From: an uncultured Verrucomicrobia subdivision 3 bacterium | Lineage (GTDB): Bacteria; Verrucomicrobiota; Verrucomicrobiia; Limisphaerales; UBA11358 | Length of the DNA: 21,123 bases | Assembly (NCBI GenBank): GCA_903861445.1 | Contig: CAIOUK010000284.1 | Location: 1 to 21,123 of the forward strand | Direction: 5' to 3' | Part shown: positions 9,068 through 16,561 of the stretch, in pieces | How the letters are laid out: the number at the start of each line of letters is the position of its first letter | Position numbering within the stretch: the stretch's first letter is position 1 | Program-made: the position numbers and the translations under genes | The notes under the pieces: generated by a model | What the model saw: only the letters and a program-made list of their open reading frames with translations | What the model was told of the DNA's origin: nothing | The model's database searches: none

Positions 9068-9094
9068 TGCCGAAACTAACGCATCGGCCAGCGG

Positions 9095-9141
9095 CCAAAT
9101 CAACGCCACGCGATTTGGTTTGTAACTGTTTTGATTTTCAA
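9095..9141 (+). terminator. Probable transcription terminator after the first block
   Basis: A perfect 7-bp inverted repeat, CCAAATC (9095-9101) and GATTTGG (9112-9118), has a 10-nt loop and two possible G-T pairs extending the stem. It is followed by T-rich sequence containing TTTTGATTTTC. It starts 28 bp after the sulfatase stop, in the only sizeable gap in this part of the cluster. The loop is longer and the stem less GC-rich than in a strong terminator, so confidence is moderate. Confidence 0.4.
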
Positions 9142-9325
9142 TCGTCTGAAGCTTTGAATCCCAAAAAACATGAACCCAAAACTGAATTCAACGTCCGCAA
9201 AACCTCTGGGAGACAAAGGTGAAACAGCTCGCGGGAAAATGACGGCCGGTTAATCAACCTCATGCAAACAACGATTCACCGGCCCGGAAATTCTTAATTC
9301 CTAATCTCAAAACGAACCAAGCAGC
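9142..9325. other. Intergenic region with no convincing gene
   Basis: This is the rest of the largest gene-free gap in the enzyme cluster (9068-9325). An ATG at 9170 opens a 27-codon frame (MNPKLNSTSAKPLGDKGETA...) that stops at 9251-9253. It looks like a gene start preceded by leader-like sequence, but it recalls no family I know. It could be the 5' remnant of a lost gene. The region before the next ATG (TTCTTAATTCCTAATCTC, about 9291-9308) is AT-rich and could hold a promoter, but I cannot place -35 and -10 boxes with confidence. Confidence 0.3.
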
Positions 9326-10813
9326 ATGACTATCTTGATACGATTATTCCTCGCGCTTTTTGGCGGAGCCACCCTCGCCACGGCGGCGGTTTTACCGTCG
9401 CGCCAACCCAACATCATTCTCGTCATGCCCGATGATCTCGGCTATGGCGACTATGCCTGTCTGGGCAATCCCATCACGCACACGCCCTGCGTGGACGCGT
9501 TCAAGCAGGAGAGCCTTTTATTCACGCAATTTCACGTCAGTCCAACCTGCGCTCCAACTCGTTCCGCGCTCATGAGCGGTCGGCATGAGTTCATGAACGG
9601 TGTCACGCACACCATCATGGAGCGTGAGCGGATGAGTCTGGACACCTTTACCTTGGCGCAAATGCTCAAAACGGTCGGCTACACCACGGGCATTTTTGGC
9701 AAATGGCACTTGGGCGACGAGGCCGCCTATCAGCCCTACAATCGCGGATTTGACGAAGTGTATATCCACGGCGGCGGCGGCATCGGCCAGCACTACAAAG
9801 GTTCCTGCGGCGACGTGCCCGGCAACCACAACATCAATCCAACGCTCTGGCACAACGACAAATTCGAGAAGACCACGGGTTATTGCACCGACCTGTTTTT
9901 CGCGCAGGCCATGCAATGGATGGATGCCAAGCGCCAGGCGCACGAGCCGTTCTTCGCCTACATCGCGCCCAACGCCGCGCACACGCCCCACGTCGTGCCG
10001 CTGGAGTATTACCAGCAATATCTCGGCAAGCCGGGCGTGGACGAGGATACCGCCAAGTTCTTTGGGATGGTGGAAAACATTGACACAAATTTTGGTAAGC
10101 TCCTGCACAAGCTCAAGGAGTGGGGTATTGAAACCAACACGCTGGTCATTTATCTCGGCACGGACAACGGCGGCACGACGGGCGTAAAAATTTTTAACGC
10201 CGGGATGCGCGGCATGAAAGGCACGCCGTATCAGGGCGGCACACGCGCGCCGTGTTTCATCCGCTGGCCAGCCGGCGGCGTTCCCGAAAATGTGGAATGC
10301 GCTGCGCTCACCGCCCACATTGACATTTTTCCAACGCTGGCGGAAATCACCGGCGTAACGCTCAGCGATCAGGTCAAAAAACAGGTTCAAGGTGTCAGTA
10401 TGTTACCCTTGCTGAAAAATCCCACGAACACCTGGGATCGCACGCTGGTGCTGGAACATCATGTGGGCCGGTGGCCGCTGGGCCGGGCTGGCGAATCGAA
10501 GTATCGTAATTGCTCGATTCAAGATGCGCGCTTTGAGCTGGTGGACAACGAGGAACTTTACAGCCTCAAAGACGATCCCGGTGAAAACAAAAATGTCATT
10601 GCCAAATTTCCCGAGGAGACAACCAAGCTGCGCGCCATTTATGAACAATGGTGGCAAGACGTGCAACCGCATCTGGTCAATGAAGGCGCTTATAAGACGG
10701 CCCCGTTACTCAATCCCTACGCGGTGCTCTACTGGAAACAATTTGGCGGTGGTCCGAAGCCCGGCGTGGCTGGTGAAGGCAGCAATCAAAGATATGAGAC
10801 AGGAAAAGAGTAA
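9326..10813 (+). CDS. Secreted S1-type sulfatase
   Basis: The 495-residue protein has a signal peptide (MTILIRLFLALFGGATLATA). It shows NIILVMPDDLGYGD for metal binding, the modification motif CAPTR with C75, and GIFGKWHLGD with K126 and H128. AYIAPNAAHTPH and LGTDNGGTTG follow, then the KGTPYQGGTRAPCFIRWP segment that ends the catalytic core. It has all the residues expected of an active formylglycine sulfatase. The Ala after Cys and the long ERERMSLDTFTLAQML region set it apart from the CTPTR pair at 7604 and 16562, so it probably acts on a different sulfate position or sugar. It follows a probable terminator and so may begin a second transcription unit. Its last 20 bp overlap, in another frame, the small relic that starts at 10794. 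No Shine-Dalgarno site is visible. Confidence 0.92.
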   Translation: MTILIRLFLALFGGATLATAAVLPSRQPNIILVMPDDLGYGDYACLGNPITHTPCVDAFKQESLLFTQFHVSPTCAPTRSALMSGRHEFMNGVTHTIMERERMSLDTFTLAQMLKTVGYTTGIFGKWHLGDEAAYQPYNRGFDEVYIHGGGGIGQHYKGSCGDVPGNHNINPTLWHNDKFEKTTGYCTDLFFAQAMQWMDAKRQAHEPFFAYIAPNAAHTPHVVPLEYYQQYLGKPGVDEDTAKFFGMVENIDTNFGKLLHKLKEWGIETNTLVIYLGTDNGGTTGVKIFNAGMRGMKGTPYQGGTRAPCFIRWPAGGVPENVECAALTAHIDIFPTLAEITGVTLSDQVKKQVQGVSMLPLLKNPTNTWDRTLVLEHHVGRWPLGRAGESKYRNCSIQDARFELVDNEELYSLKDDPGENKNVIAKFPEETTKLRAIYEQWWQDVQPHLVNEGAYKTAPLLNPYAVLYWKQFGGGPKPGVAGEGSNQRYETGKE

Positions 10814-11072
10814 AACGAACCAAACGATATCCGGCTCCCAAACACTTGATCAACTATTATCCAATCGGCTCGATTGCCGCAGCGACTTTCACAAAACAGA
10901 ACTCACGCTGTTCGCGGACTACTCGAAGCCACCACAGGTCGATGGCGTGCCGCTGAATTACAATCCGCCCAAAGCCTACGACAGCCCGTTCATTCAAGGT
11001 GATTTCGGCAGCGGCGTGGTCACCATCCGCAAGGGCGAACAAAAGCTTTTGCTGGATTTTACGAAAGAGTAG
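10794..11072 (+). pseudogene. Probable C-terminal relic of a secreted carbohydrate-active protein
   Basis: This 92-codon frame overlaps the end of the preceding sulfatase in a different phase and stops at 11070-11072. Its first 30 or so residues (RQEKSKTNQTISGSQTLDQ) look like noise. From about 10890 it becomes protein-like: LTLFADYSKPPQVDGVPLNY, then YDSPFIQGDFGSGVVTIRKG, ending in EQKLLLDFTKE. That rhythm of short beta strands and glycines resembles the end of a beta-sandwich domain in secreted polysaccharide-degrading enzymes. It has no signal peptide and no catalytic part. I interpret it as the tail of a larger gene whose front was deleted, leaving the sulfatase next to it. A small real protein translated by overlap cannot be excluded. 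I cannot name the parent family. Confidence 0.5.
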
Positions 11073-11087
11073 AAAATAAAGAACAAA

Positions 11088-12665
11088 GTGAATCGCGTGA
11101 AATCTGCCATAACGAAATTACACAATTTGTTACCATTGATGGTCGCATTTAACTTGGCTTTCACCACCGCGCCAGCGGCTGAAACCTTGCCGCAAAAACC
11201 CAACATCGTCCTCATCTTCGCCGACGATCTGGGGTTCGGTGACGTCGGCTGTTACGGCGCGACAAAGGTGAAGACGCCGAACATCGACAAGCTCGCCACC
11301 GAGGGGCGTCGTTTCATGGACGCGCACGCTGCCTCGTCGGTGTGCACGCCGTCGCGCTATGCGCTGCTCACCGGCGAGTATCCGTTCCGGCGCAATGTGT
11401 GGGGGCCGTCGACAGCCAACAGCCCGCTGCTCATTGATGTAAAACAGATGACCATCGCGAGCCTGCTCAAGTCCCAGGGTTACGCGACGGCTTGCTTCGG
11501 CAAATGGCATCTCGGTTTTGACGATCATCCACACCCGGACTGGAACAAGGATTTGAAACCCGGACCGCTGGAGCTGGGATTCGACCACTACTTCGGCGTT
11601 CCGGTCGTGAGCTGTCTTCCACCGTATGTCTGGGTGGAAGATCACCGCGTTGTCGGTCTGGATCCAAAAGACCCGATCAAATATGGCGGCAATTGTCCGA
11701 CCAAAGAGTATCCCGAGAAACAAATGATCGGCATGTCGGGCGGGCAAGCGGCGCACGACCTCTATCGTGATGACGAACTCGGCACCACGCTCACCGAAAA
11801 ATCAATCACATGGATGCGTGCCCACGCGAAGCAGCCGTTTTTTCTCTACTTCGCCACGCCGCACATTCACCACCCGTTCACGCCCGGCGCGCGTTTTCGC
11901 GGATCAAGCCAAGCGGGCATTTACGGCGACTACATCCAGGAGTTCGACTGGATGGTGGGCGAAGTGATGCGCACACTCGATGAACTCGGCCTCCGCACAA
12001 ACACGCTCGTCATCGTCACCAGCGACAACGGCGGCATGTTGAACCTAGGCGGTCAGGCGGCGTTCAAACTCGGTCACCGCATCAACGGCGACCTGCTGGG
12101 CTTCAAGTTTGACGCGTGGGAAGGCGGGCATCGCGTGCCGTTCATTACGCGCTGGCCCGGCAAAATCCCGGCGGACACCGTGTCCGACCAGCTCATCTGC
12201 CACGTCGATTTTCTGGCCTCCTTCGCGGCGTTGCTGGGAGTGAAGCAAACCGGCCCCGACAGCGTCAACGTGCTGCCCGTGTGGCTCGGTGAGTCTGGCC
12301 CGGATCCCCGCACTGAACTCGTCGTGGAGCCTAACAATAAGGCCAATCTCTCGTTGCGGCAGGGCGATTGGTTTTACATTCCCGCGCGCGGCGGCGGTGG
12401 CTTTATGGGCAAAAGCGGTCATGGCCTCGGCGGTCCGGCGGCGCTGCAATTTACCGGCGAGGTCAATAGCGACATAGTGGACGGGCACTTCAAAACCGAC
12501 GCGCCGAACGAACAGCTTTACAACCTTGCCTCCGATCCGCGTGAAACCAAAAACGTCGTGCGCGAGCATCCCGAAATTGCCACCCGCATGAAGGTGCGGC
12601 TGGAGCAGCTCGGCAAAAACAGCCCGCGCGAGCCGCAGATAAACAACTTTGATGTAAAGGAGTGA
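11088..12665 (+). CDS. Secreted S1-type sulfatase
   Basis: The start is GTG at 11088, with another GTG at 11097. Both give a signal peptide that ends near TTAPAAE. The 525-residue protein is the longest sulfatase in the window. It has NIVLIFADDLGFGDVGCYG, the modification motif CTPSR with C86, CFGKWHLGF with K139 and H141, FATPHIHHPF with the substrate histidines, and VTSDNGGMLNLGGQAAF. The WEGGHRVPFITRWPGK segment matches the 7604 and 16562 sulfatases, so these three are related. An extra glycine-rich stretch (ARGGGGFMGKSGHGLGG) lies near residues 425-445, before the final LYNLASDPRETKN block. All active-site elements are present. A 96-bp gap with a small hairpin separates it from the next gene. 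Confidence 0.93.
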   Translation: MNRVKSAITKLHNLLPLMVAFNLAFTTAPAAETLPQKPNIVLIFADDLGFGDVGCYGATKVKTPNIDKLATEGRRFMDAHAASSVCTPSRYALLTGEYPFRRNVWGPSTANSPLLIDVKQMTIASLLKSQGYATACFGKWHLGFDDHPHPDWNKDLKPGPLELGFDHYFGVPVVSCLPPYVWVEDHRVVGLDPKDPIKYGGNCPTKEYPEKQMIGMSGGQAAHDLYRDDELGTTLTEKSITWMRAHAKQPFFLYFATPHIHHPFTPGARFRGSSQAGIYGDYIQEFDWMVGEVMRTLDELGLRTNTLVIVTSDNGGMLNLGGQAAFKLGHRINGDLLGFKFDAWEGGHRVPFITRWPGKIPADTVSDQLICHVDFLASFAALLGVKQTGPDSVNVLPVWLGESGPDPRTELVVEPNNKANLSLRQGDWFYIPARGGGGFMGKSGHGLGGPAALQFTGEVNSDIVDGHFKTDAPNEQLYNLASDPRETKNVVREHPEIATRMKVRLEQLGKNSPREPQINNFDVKE

Positions 12666-12707
12666 TGATCGTCGCAGTTGTTACCCGCCAAAAGAAAATC
12701 CACCATG

Positions 12708-12729
12708 CTTAAATCGCCTCGATCTTAAG
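12708..12729 (+). repeat. Imperfect inverted repeat between the sulfatase and the GH95-like gene
   Basis: CTTAAATCG (12708-12716) pairs with CGATCTTAAG (12720-12729) across a 3-nt CCT loop, with one bulged base. This gives about 9 bp of stem. It lies 33 bp before the ATG at 12762 in a 96-bp intergenic gap. No T-run follows, so it is not a classical terminator. It could be an RNA-processing hairpin or an operator. Function is unknown. Confidence 0.35.
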
Positions 12730-12761
12730 AAACCAACCCTATCCATTCCCGATTACCTCTG

Positions 12762-15035
12762 ATGAAAACTATCCTCCACCTATTCCTGTTGGCCGTGACC
12801 TTGACATTAGCCGCGTCGCCGGAAAAAGTTTCCGCCGAACCCGTGCGGTTGGACATGGATTGGTCGAAATTCATGTCACAGCACGATCTCGTTTGGGAGC
12901 AACTACCAAAGGATTATTTCGAAGGCGCGTTTGTCGGGAACGGTTTGCTGGGAACGATTATTTTTCGCGACAGCATCCAGACCAACAGCCTGTGCTTTGA
13001 GATCGGCCGCACCGATATTTACGACCATCGCGAGGGCGGGCAAACGCATTATGCGCGTTGCCGGCTGCCGATTGGCCAGGCGTTGCTGACGCCGGTCGGG
13101 AAAATCACCGGCGCGAAGCTGCGCACGGATTTGTGGAACGCCGAGACGCGCGGGGAAATCACCACGGATGCCGGAAAGATTCTCTGGCGCTGTTTCGTGC
13201 CAAGCCAGGACGAGGTCATCGTCTTGGAACTGACCACCACGGAAGGCGAACGTGGAACAACTTTTTGTTTCCGCGCGGCGCAAGGTGACAGTCCGCGTCA
13301 CACGGTTTTGAAACAACATGACGCTTACAAACCGAATCCGCCGTTTCAGACCCAGCGGCTGGACAGGTTGGACGTGGTCGTGCAACCGCTGCTGGCGGGC
13401 GGCGACTATGCGACGACGTGGAAGGAAGTGAAATCAGGCGCGGACACATGGACAATTTTTTTAACAGTGGCGAATGGCATTCCCAACGGTGGCGCGGCGG
13501 CGGCGGCGGTGGCGACCGTGAATCAAGCCGTAGCGCGCGGTGTGCCGGCTTTGGAGAAGGCGCATCGTGACTGGTGGCACGTGTTTTATCCGGCGAGTTT
13601 TGTTTCCGTGCCTGATGCGCGCATCGAAAGTTTTTATTGGATTCAATGGTATAAGCTTGCCAGCGCCACGCGGGTGGATCGCCCGGTGGTGGACTTGTTC
13701 GGCCCGTGGTTCAGGATGTCCCGGTGGTCGGCGTATTGGATGAATCTCAATACCCAGCTCGCCTATTACACGGTGCAAACCGGCAATCACCTCGACCTCG
13801 GCGAACGACTGGCGCGCTGGGTGGAAGACAGCGTGCCAGACCTCATCAGCAATTGTCCGCCGGAGTTCCGCGCGGATTCGGCGTCGCTCGGCAATCCCAC
13901 GGGGCTGCGCCTCATCGCGCCCGCGCCCGGCACGGCAAAAGCCGGCTATCAATTCATCGCGTTGCCGTGGCTGATGCAGCATTGTTATCTGCAATACCGC
14001 TACACGATGGACGATCAAGTTTTGCGCGAGCGCATCTATCCGCTGTTGCGGCGCACGTTCAATCTTTACCTGCATCTCATCCAATTGGGCGACGACGGGC
14101 GTTATCATATTCCCAAAGCGTTCTCCGACGAATATGGCTATGCCGAGGACACCAGCCTGAATCTGGCATTGCTGCGCTGGGGCTTGCAAACTTTGATTGC
14201 CAGCAGCGAGCGGTTGAAGATTGACGATCCGTTGTTGCCCAAATGGAAGGACGTTCTGGCCAAGCTTGTGGATTATCCGGTGGATGAAAAGACTGGTATC
14301 ATGATCGGCAAGGATACGCCGTTCGCCCACCCGCACCGGCATTACAGCCATCTGTTCGCGATTTTTCCGCTCTATGTTCTGAACATTGACGACGAGCCGG
14401 AGCGCCGGAGTCTCATGGAACAATCCATCCGCCGGCACGTCGGCCTGAATGGCGACAACTGCATGTATAAATTCACCGGGTCGGCCTCGCTGTCCGCCGC
14501 GCTGGGCGATGGCGATGTCGCACTCACCCAGCTTCAGCGGGCGCTGACCATCCTGCGGGGCGGGCCGACCGTGACGCCCAATACGCTTTACAGCGAGGGC
14601 GGCTGGCCGACGTTTGAATCGCCCATTTCCGCCTCGCGCAGCGTCCTCGACATGTTGCTGCAAAGCTGGGGGAAATATATCCGCGTGTTTCCGGCTTGCC
14701 CGTCCGCGTGGCGCGATGCGAGCTTCCACGATCTGCGCGCCGAAGGCGGATTTCTGGTGAGCGCCGTTCGTAAAGACGGTCACACCCAATTCATCCGCAT
14801 CAAAAGTTTGGCTGGCGAACCGTGCCGCCTCAAATGCGATTTGCCCGCGCCGGTGAAACTGGTCGGGCCAACCACCGTGAACCTGCGCCAGCATGACGGC
14901 GTGATCGAACTCGATTTGAAACGTGGCGAGGAAGTGGTTCTTTACAGCGGCACGAAGCCGGAGAATTTTGTCGCCGCACCGCTGCCGCATCCGGCGGCGG
15001 AGCTTAACGCGTGGGGCGCTAAATCCGTGAAATAA
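12762..15035 (+). CDS. Secreted GH95-like (clan GH-L) protein with altered active site
   Basis: The 757-residue protein has a signal peptide (MKTILHLFLLAVTLTLAA). Its layout mirrors GH95: an N-terminal beta domain starting LVWEQLPKDYFEGAFVGNGL, an (alpha/alpha)6 barrel, and a C-terminal beta domain beginning VFPACPSAW. Barrel landmarks can be matched to the GH95 enzyme at 2194. SAYWMNLNTQLAYY (N328, N330) takes the place of VNLEMNYW. FSDEYGYAEDT (E457, E462) takes the place of the acid motif, and HRHYSHLFAIFPLY is the conserved histidine-rich helix. TFESPISASRSVLDMLLQS replaces FQMDGNFG. Hand alignment puts E619 exactly where GH95 has its conserved Asp. The GNGLLG and DMLLQS motifs support homology, but overall similarity is low. 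It may act on a different sugar or be a new GH95-like subfamily. It begins the third block, with the GH29-like gene 41 bp downstream. Confidence 0.7.
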   Translation: MKTILHLFLLAVTLTLAASPEKVSAEPVRLDMDWSKFMSQHDLVWEQLPKDYFEGAFVGNGLLGTIIFRDSIQTNSLCFEIGRTDIYDHREGGQTHYARCRLPIGQALLTPVGKITGAKLRTDLWNAETRGEITTDAGKILWRCFVPSQDEVIVLELTTTEGERGTTFCFRAAQGDSPRHTVLKQHDAYKPNPPFQTQRLDRLDVVVQPLLAGGDYATTWKEVKSGADTWTIFLTVANGIPNGGAAAAAVATVNQAVARGVPALEKAHRDWWHVFYPASFVSVPDARIESFYWIQWYKLASATRVDRPVVDLFGPWFRMSRWSAYWMNLNTQLAYYTVQTGNHLDLGERLARWVEDSVPDLISNCPPEFRADSASLGNPTGLRLIAPAPGTAKAGYQFIALPWLMQHCYLQYRYTMDDQVLRERIYPLLRRTFNLYLHLIQLGDDGRYHIPKAFSDEYGYAEDTSLNLALLRWGLQTLIASSERLKIDDPLLPKWKDVLAKLVDYPVDEKTGIMIGKDTPFAHPHRHYSHLFAIFPLYVLNIDDEPERRSLMEQSIRRHVGLNGDNCMYKFTGSASLSAALGDGDVALTQLQRALTILRGGPTVTPNTLYSEGGWPTFESPISASRSVLDMLLQSWGKYIRVFPACPSAWRDASFHDLRAEGGFLVSAVRKDGHTQFIRIKSLAGEPCRLKCDLPAPVKLVGPTTVNLRQHDGVIELDLKRGEEVVLYSGTKPENFVAAPLPHPAAELNAWGAKSVK

Positions 15036-15076
15036 TATGTGGATCGCCCAGCCGCCGCCCAGAAATAGGGAAAATC

Positions 15077-16540
15077 ATGAGGAGCGCAATGATACAACTC
15101 GCTACCGTTTACGCCTCCGTGCTTGTTGCGGCGGCATCTCTGGCGAAAGCCGCCGAAGTCCCCGGGCGACCGCCTTCCATTGGTCAATCCCTGCCCAATT
15201 CCACCGCGCTTCAGAAGACGTGGTCCCTCTCGGACGAACGCATCAACTATCTGCTCGCCGGCGATGCCTGTGGCGCCATCGGATTGAAGGAAACGCTCGA
15301 TGGCCGAAAGCGCTTCGGCGTGCGCGGATGGAAGAAGCAGGAGCAGATATTCCGGTGGCCGGTGCAATCCTCGCTGGCCGGCACTTGTCAACTCTCGTTG
15401 CTAGTCAGTGCTCCAACCGAGACAAGGCTTGTCCTCCAGAGCAATGCAGAAACCAAGGAGCTTGTTGTCAATGAGTCCGGGTGGTGCAGGATTCCGGCGA
15501 CACTCACGCTGGGAAAAGGCGCGGATCTTATCCAGCTCGGACTCAAAGATGGTTTCTCTGGCGGCAAAGACGCCGGGGTAATGAGCATCGAAGTCATCAC
15601 GGAAAAATTTCGTCCGGTCTACGAGCGGCAGCTTGCCGATCTGAAAGCCTCGCGAGGTGACTGCGCATGTTTCCAGAACGTCGGATTCGGCCTGATGTTT
15701 CAGTGGGGCAACTGGGGCTACCCCAGAACAGGCGAGAGAAAATCACCTTGGCAGAGGATCTATCAGGAGTTTGATATCGAAGCTTTTGCCAACAAGATGA
15801 AGGCGTTGAACCCGGGATACATCGTCTGGTCGGTCACCTGGCGCGGGTCGCGCTTCTCTGCGCCGCTGAAGTTGGTTGAACAAATCATGGGCTCCAAGGA
15901 CTACACGCTGGAGTATGATTTTCTAGGTCGGCTCGCCGATGCGCTGGGCAAGCGCGGCATTCCGATGTTTCTGTATTATCACCCGGGGGCTGATGAACCG
16001 GCCTTCTGGGCGAAGATGTGGCACGGACAAGACAACCGCCAGCCATGGGAAGATGCGAACGTGGCCATCTGGACCGAGATCGGAAACCGGCTCGGAGACA
16101 AGCTCGCGGGCTGGTTCATCGACGCCGGCATGGTGCAACACTACCCCGCGGATTTCTATCGTTACAAACAAGCGCTCAGGGCAGGTAATCCGAAACGCCT
16201 GACCACTTTTAATCCCTGGCGTTTCCCCACGGTTTCTCCCTACGACGACATGAGCTTTGGAGAAGACAAGGCACCCGGCCAAACGAAGGACGGCGTTTTC
16301 GTGAATGGTCCCACTGAAGGCTTGATGGCCCATACGATGAGGATCCTGGATGGACCAGGCTGGGGGGTCTTTAAGCAAAACACCGTGATCAAACCTCCAT
16401 TCGCGGATACGGCAAAATTGCAGAAGATGGTGGATGACGCAAAAAAGGAGAAACACCCGATCAGCTTCTGTATCATGATGTATGAGGACGGAACGCTGGG
16501 AGAGAAAACCGAAGCGGTTTTGAAGCAGCTCAAACGTTGA
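15077..16540 (+). CDS. Secreted divergent GH29-like (alpha-L-fucosidase-fold) protein
   Basis: The 487-residue protein starts at ATG 15077, giving a signal peptide with an N-terminal Arg (MRSAMIQLATVYASVLVAAA). An alternative ATG at 15089 has AGGAG four bases upstream but lacks the positive charge. Residues 30-175 form a beta-rich N-terminal domain (LSLLVSAPTETRLVLQSNA; WCRIPATLTLGKGADLIQLG). A TIM barrel follows: FGLMFQWGNWGYP stands where GH29 has FGLFIHWG, and YIVWSVTWRGSRF stands where it has the KHHDGF motif. YDFLGRLADALGKRGIPMFL is the next strand-helix unit, and GWFIDAG (D349) stands where GH29 has its nucleophile Asp. The fold order is GH29-like, but the sugar-binding histidines are replaced. 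This may be an unassigned family. Catalytic activity is uncertain. Its neighbours argue for a role in fucose-rich glycan breakdown. Confidence 0.6.
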   Translation: MRSAMIQLATVYASVLVAAASLAKAAEVPGRPPSIGQSLPNSTALQKTWSLSDERINYLLAGDACGAIGLKETLDGRKRFGVRGWKKQEQIFRWPVQSSLAGTCQLSLLVSAPTETRLVLQSNAETKELVVNESGWCRIPATLTLGKGADLIQLGLKDGFSGGKDAGVMSIEVITEKFRPVYERQLADLKASRGDCACFQNVGFGLMFQWGNWGYPRTGERKSPWQRIYQEFDIEAFANKMKALNPGYIVWSVTWRGSRFSAPLKLVEQIMGSKDYTLEYDFLGRLADALGKRGIPMFLYYHPGADEPAFWAKMWHGQDNRQPWEDANVAIWTEIGNRLGDKLAGWFIDAGMVQHYPADFYRYKQALRAGNPKRLTTFNPWRFPTVSPYDDMSFGEDKAPGQTKDGVFVNGPTEGLMAHTMRILDGPGWGVFKQNTVIKPPFADTAKLQKMVDDAKKEKHPISFCIMMYEDGTLGEKTEAVLKQLKR

Positions 16541-16561
16541 TTAACCAAAACATACCAAATT

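Noticed and set aside
7934..9109. Antisense open frame of about 391 codons opposite the second sulfatase
   Set aside because: It mirrors a sulfatase with every active-site motif intact. The antisense text has no recognisable motif and an unnatural composition.
9067..9222. 51-codon frame starting in an ATGA overlap with the sulfatase stop
   Set aside because: The start geometry copies real overlaps in the cluster, but the peptide (MPKLTHRPAAKSTPRD...) has no fold-like pattern or signal peptide and crosses the probable terminator hairpin.
10461..10793. Upstream extension of the relic frame inside the sulfatase gene
   Set aside because: This part is an out-of-frame reading of well-conserved sulfatase sequence. 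Only the region after about 10890 looks like real protein.
13461..14990. Long antisense open frame of about 509 codons opposite the GH95-like gene
   Set aside because: It is arginine- and histidine-rich, matches no family, lacks a signal peptide and lies wholly opposite a gene with clear domain structure. It arises from GC-biased codon positions.
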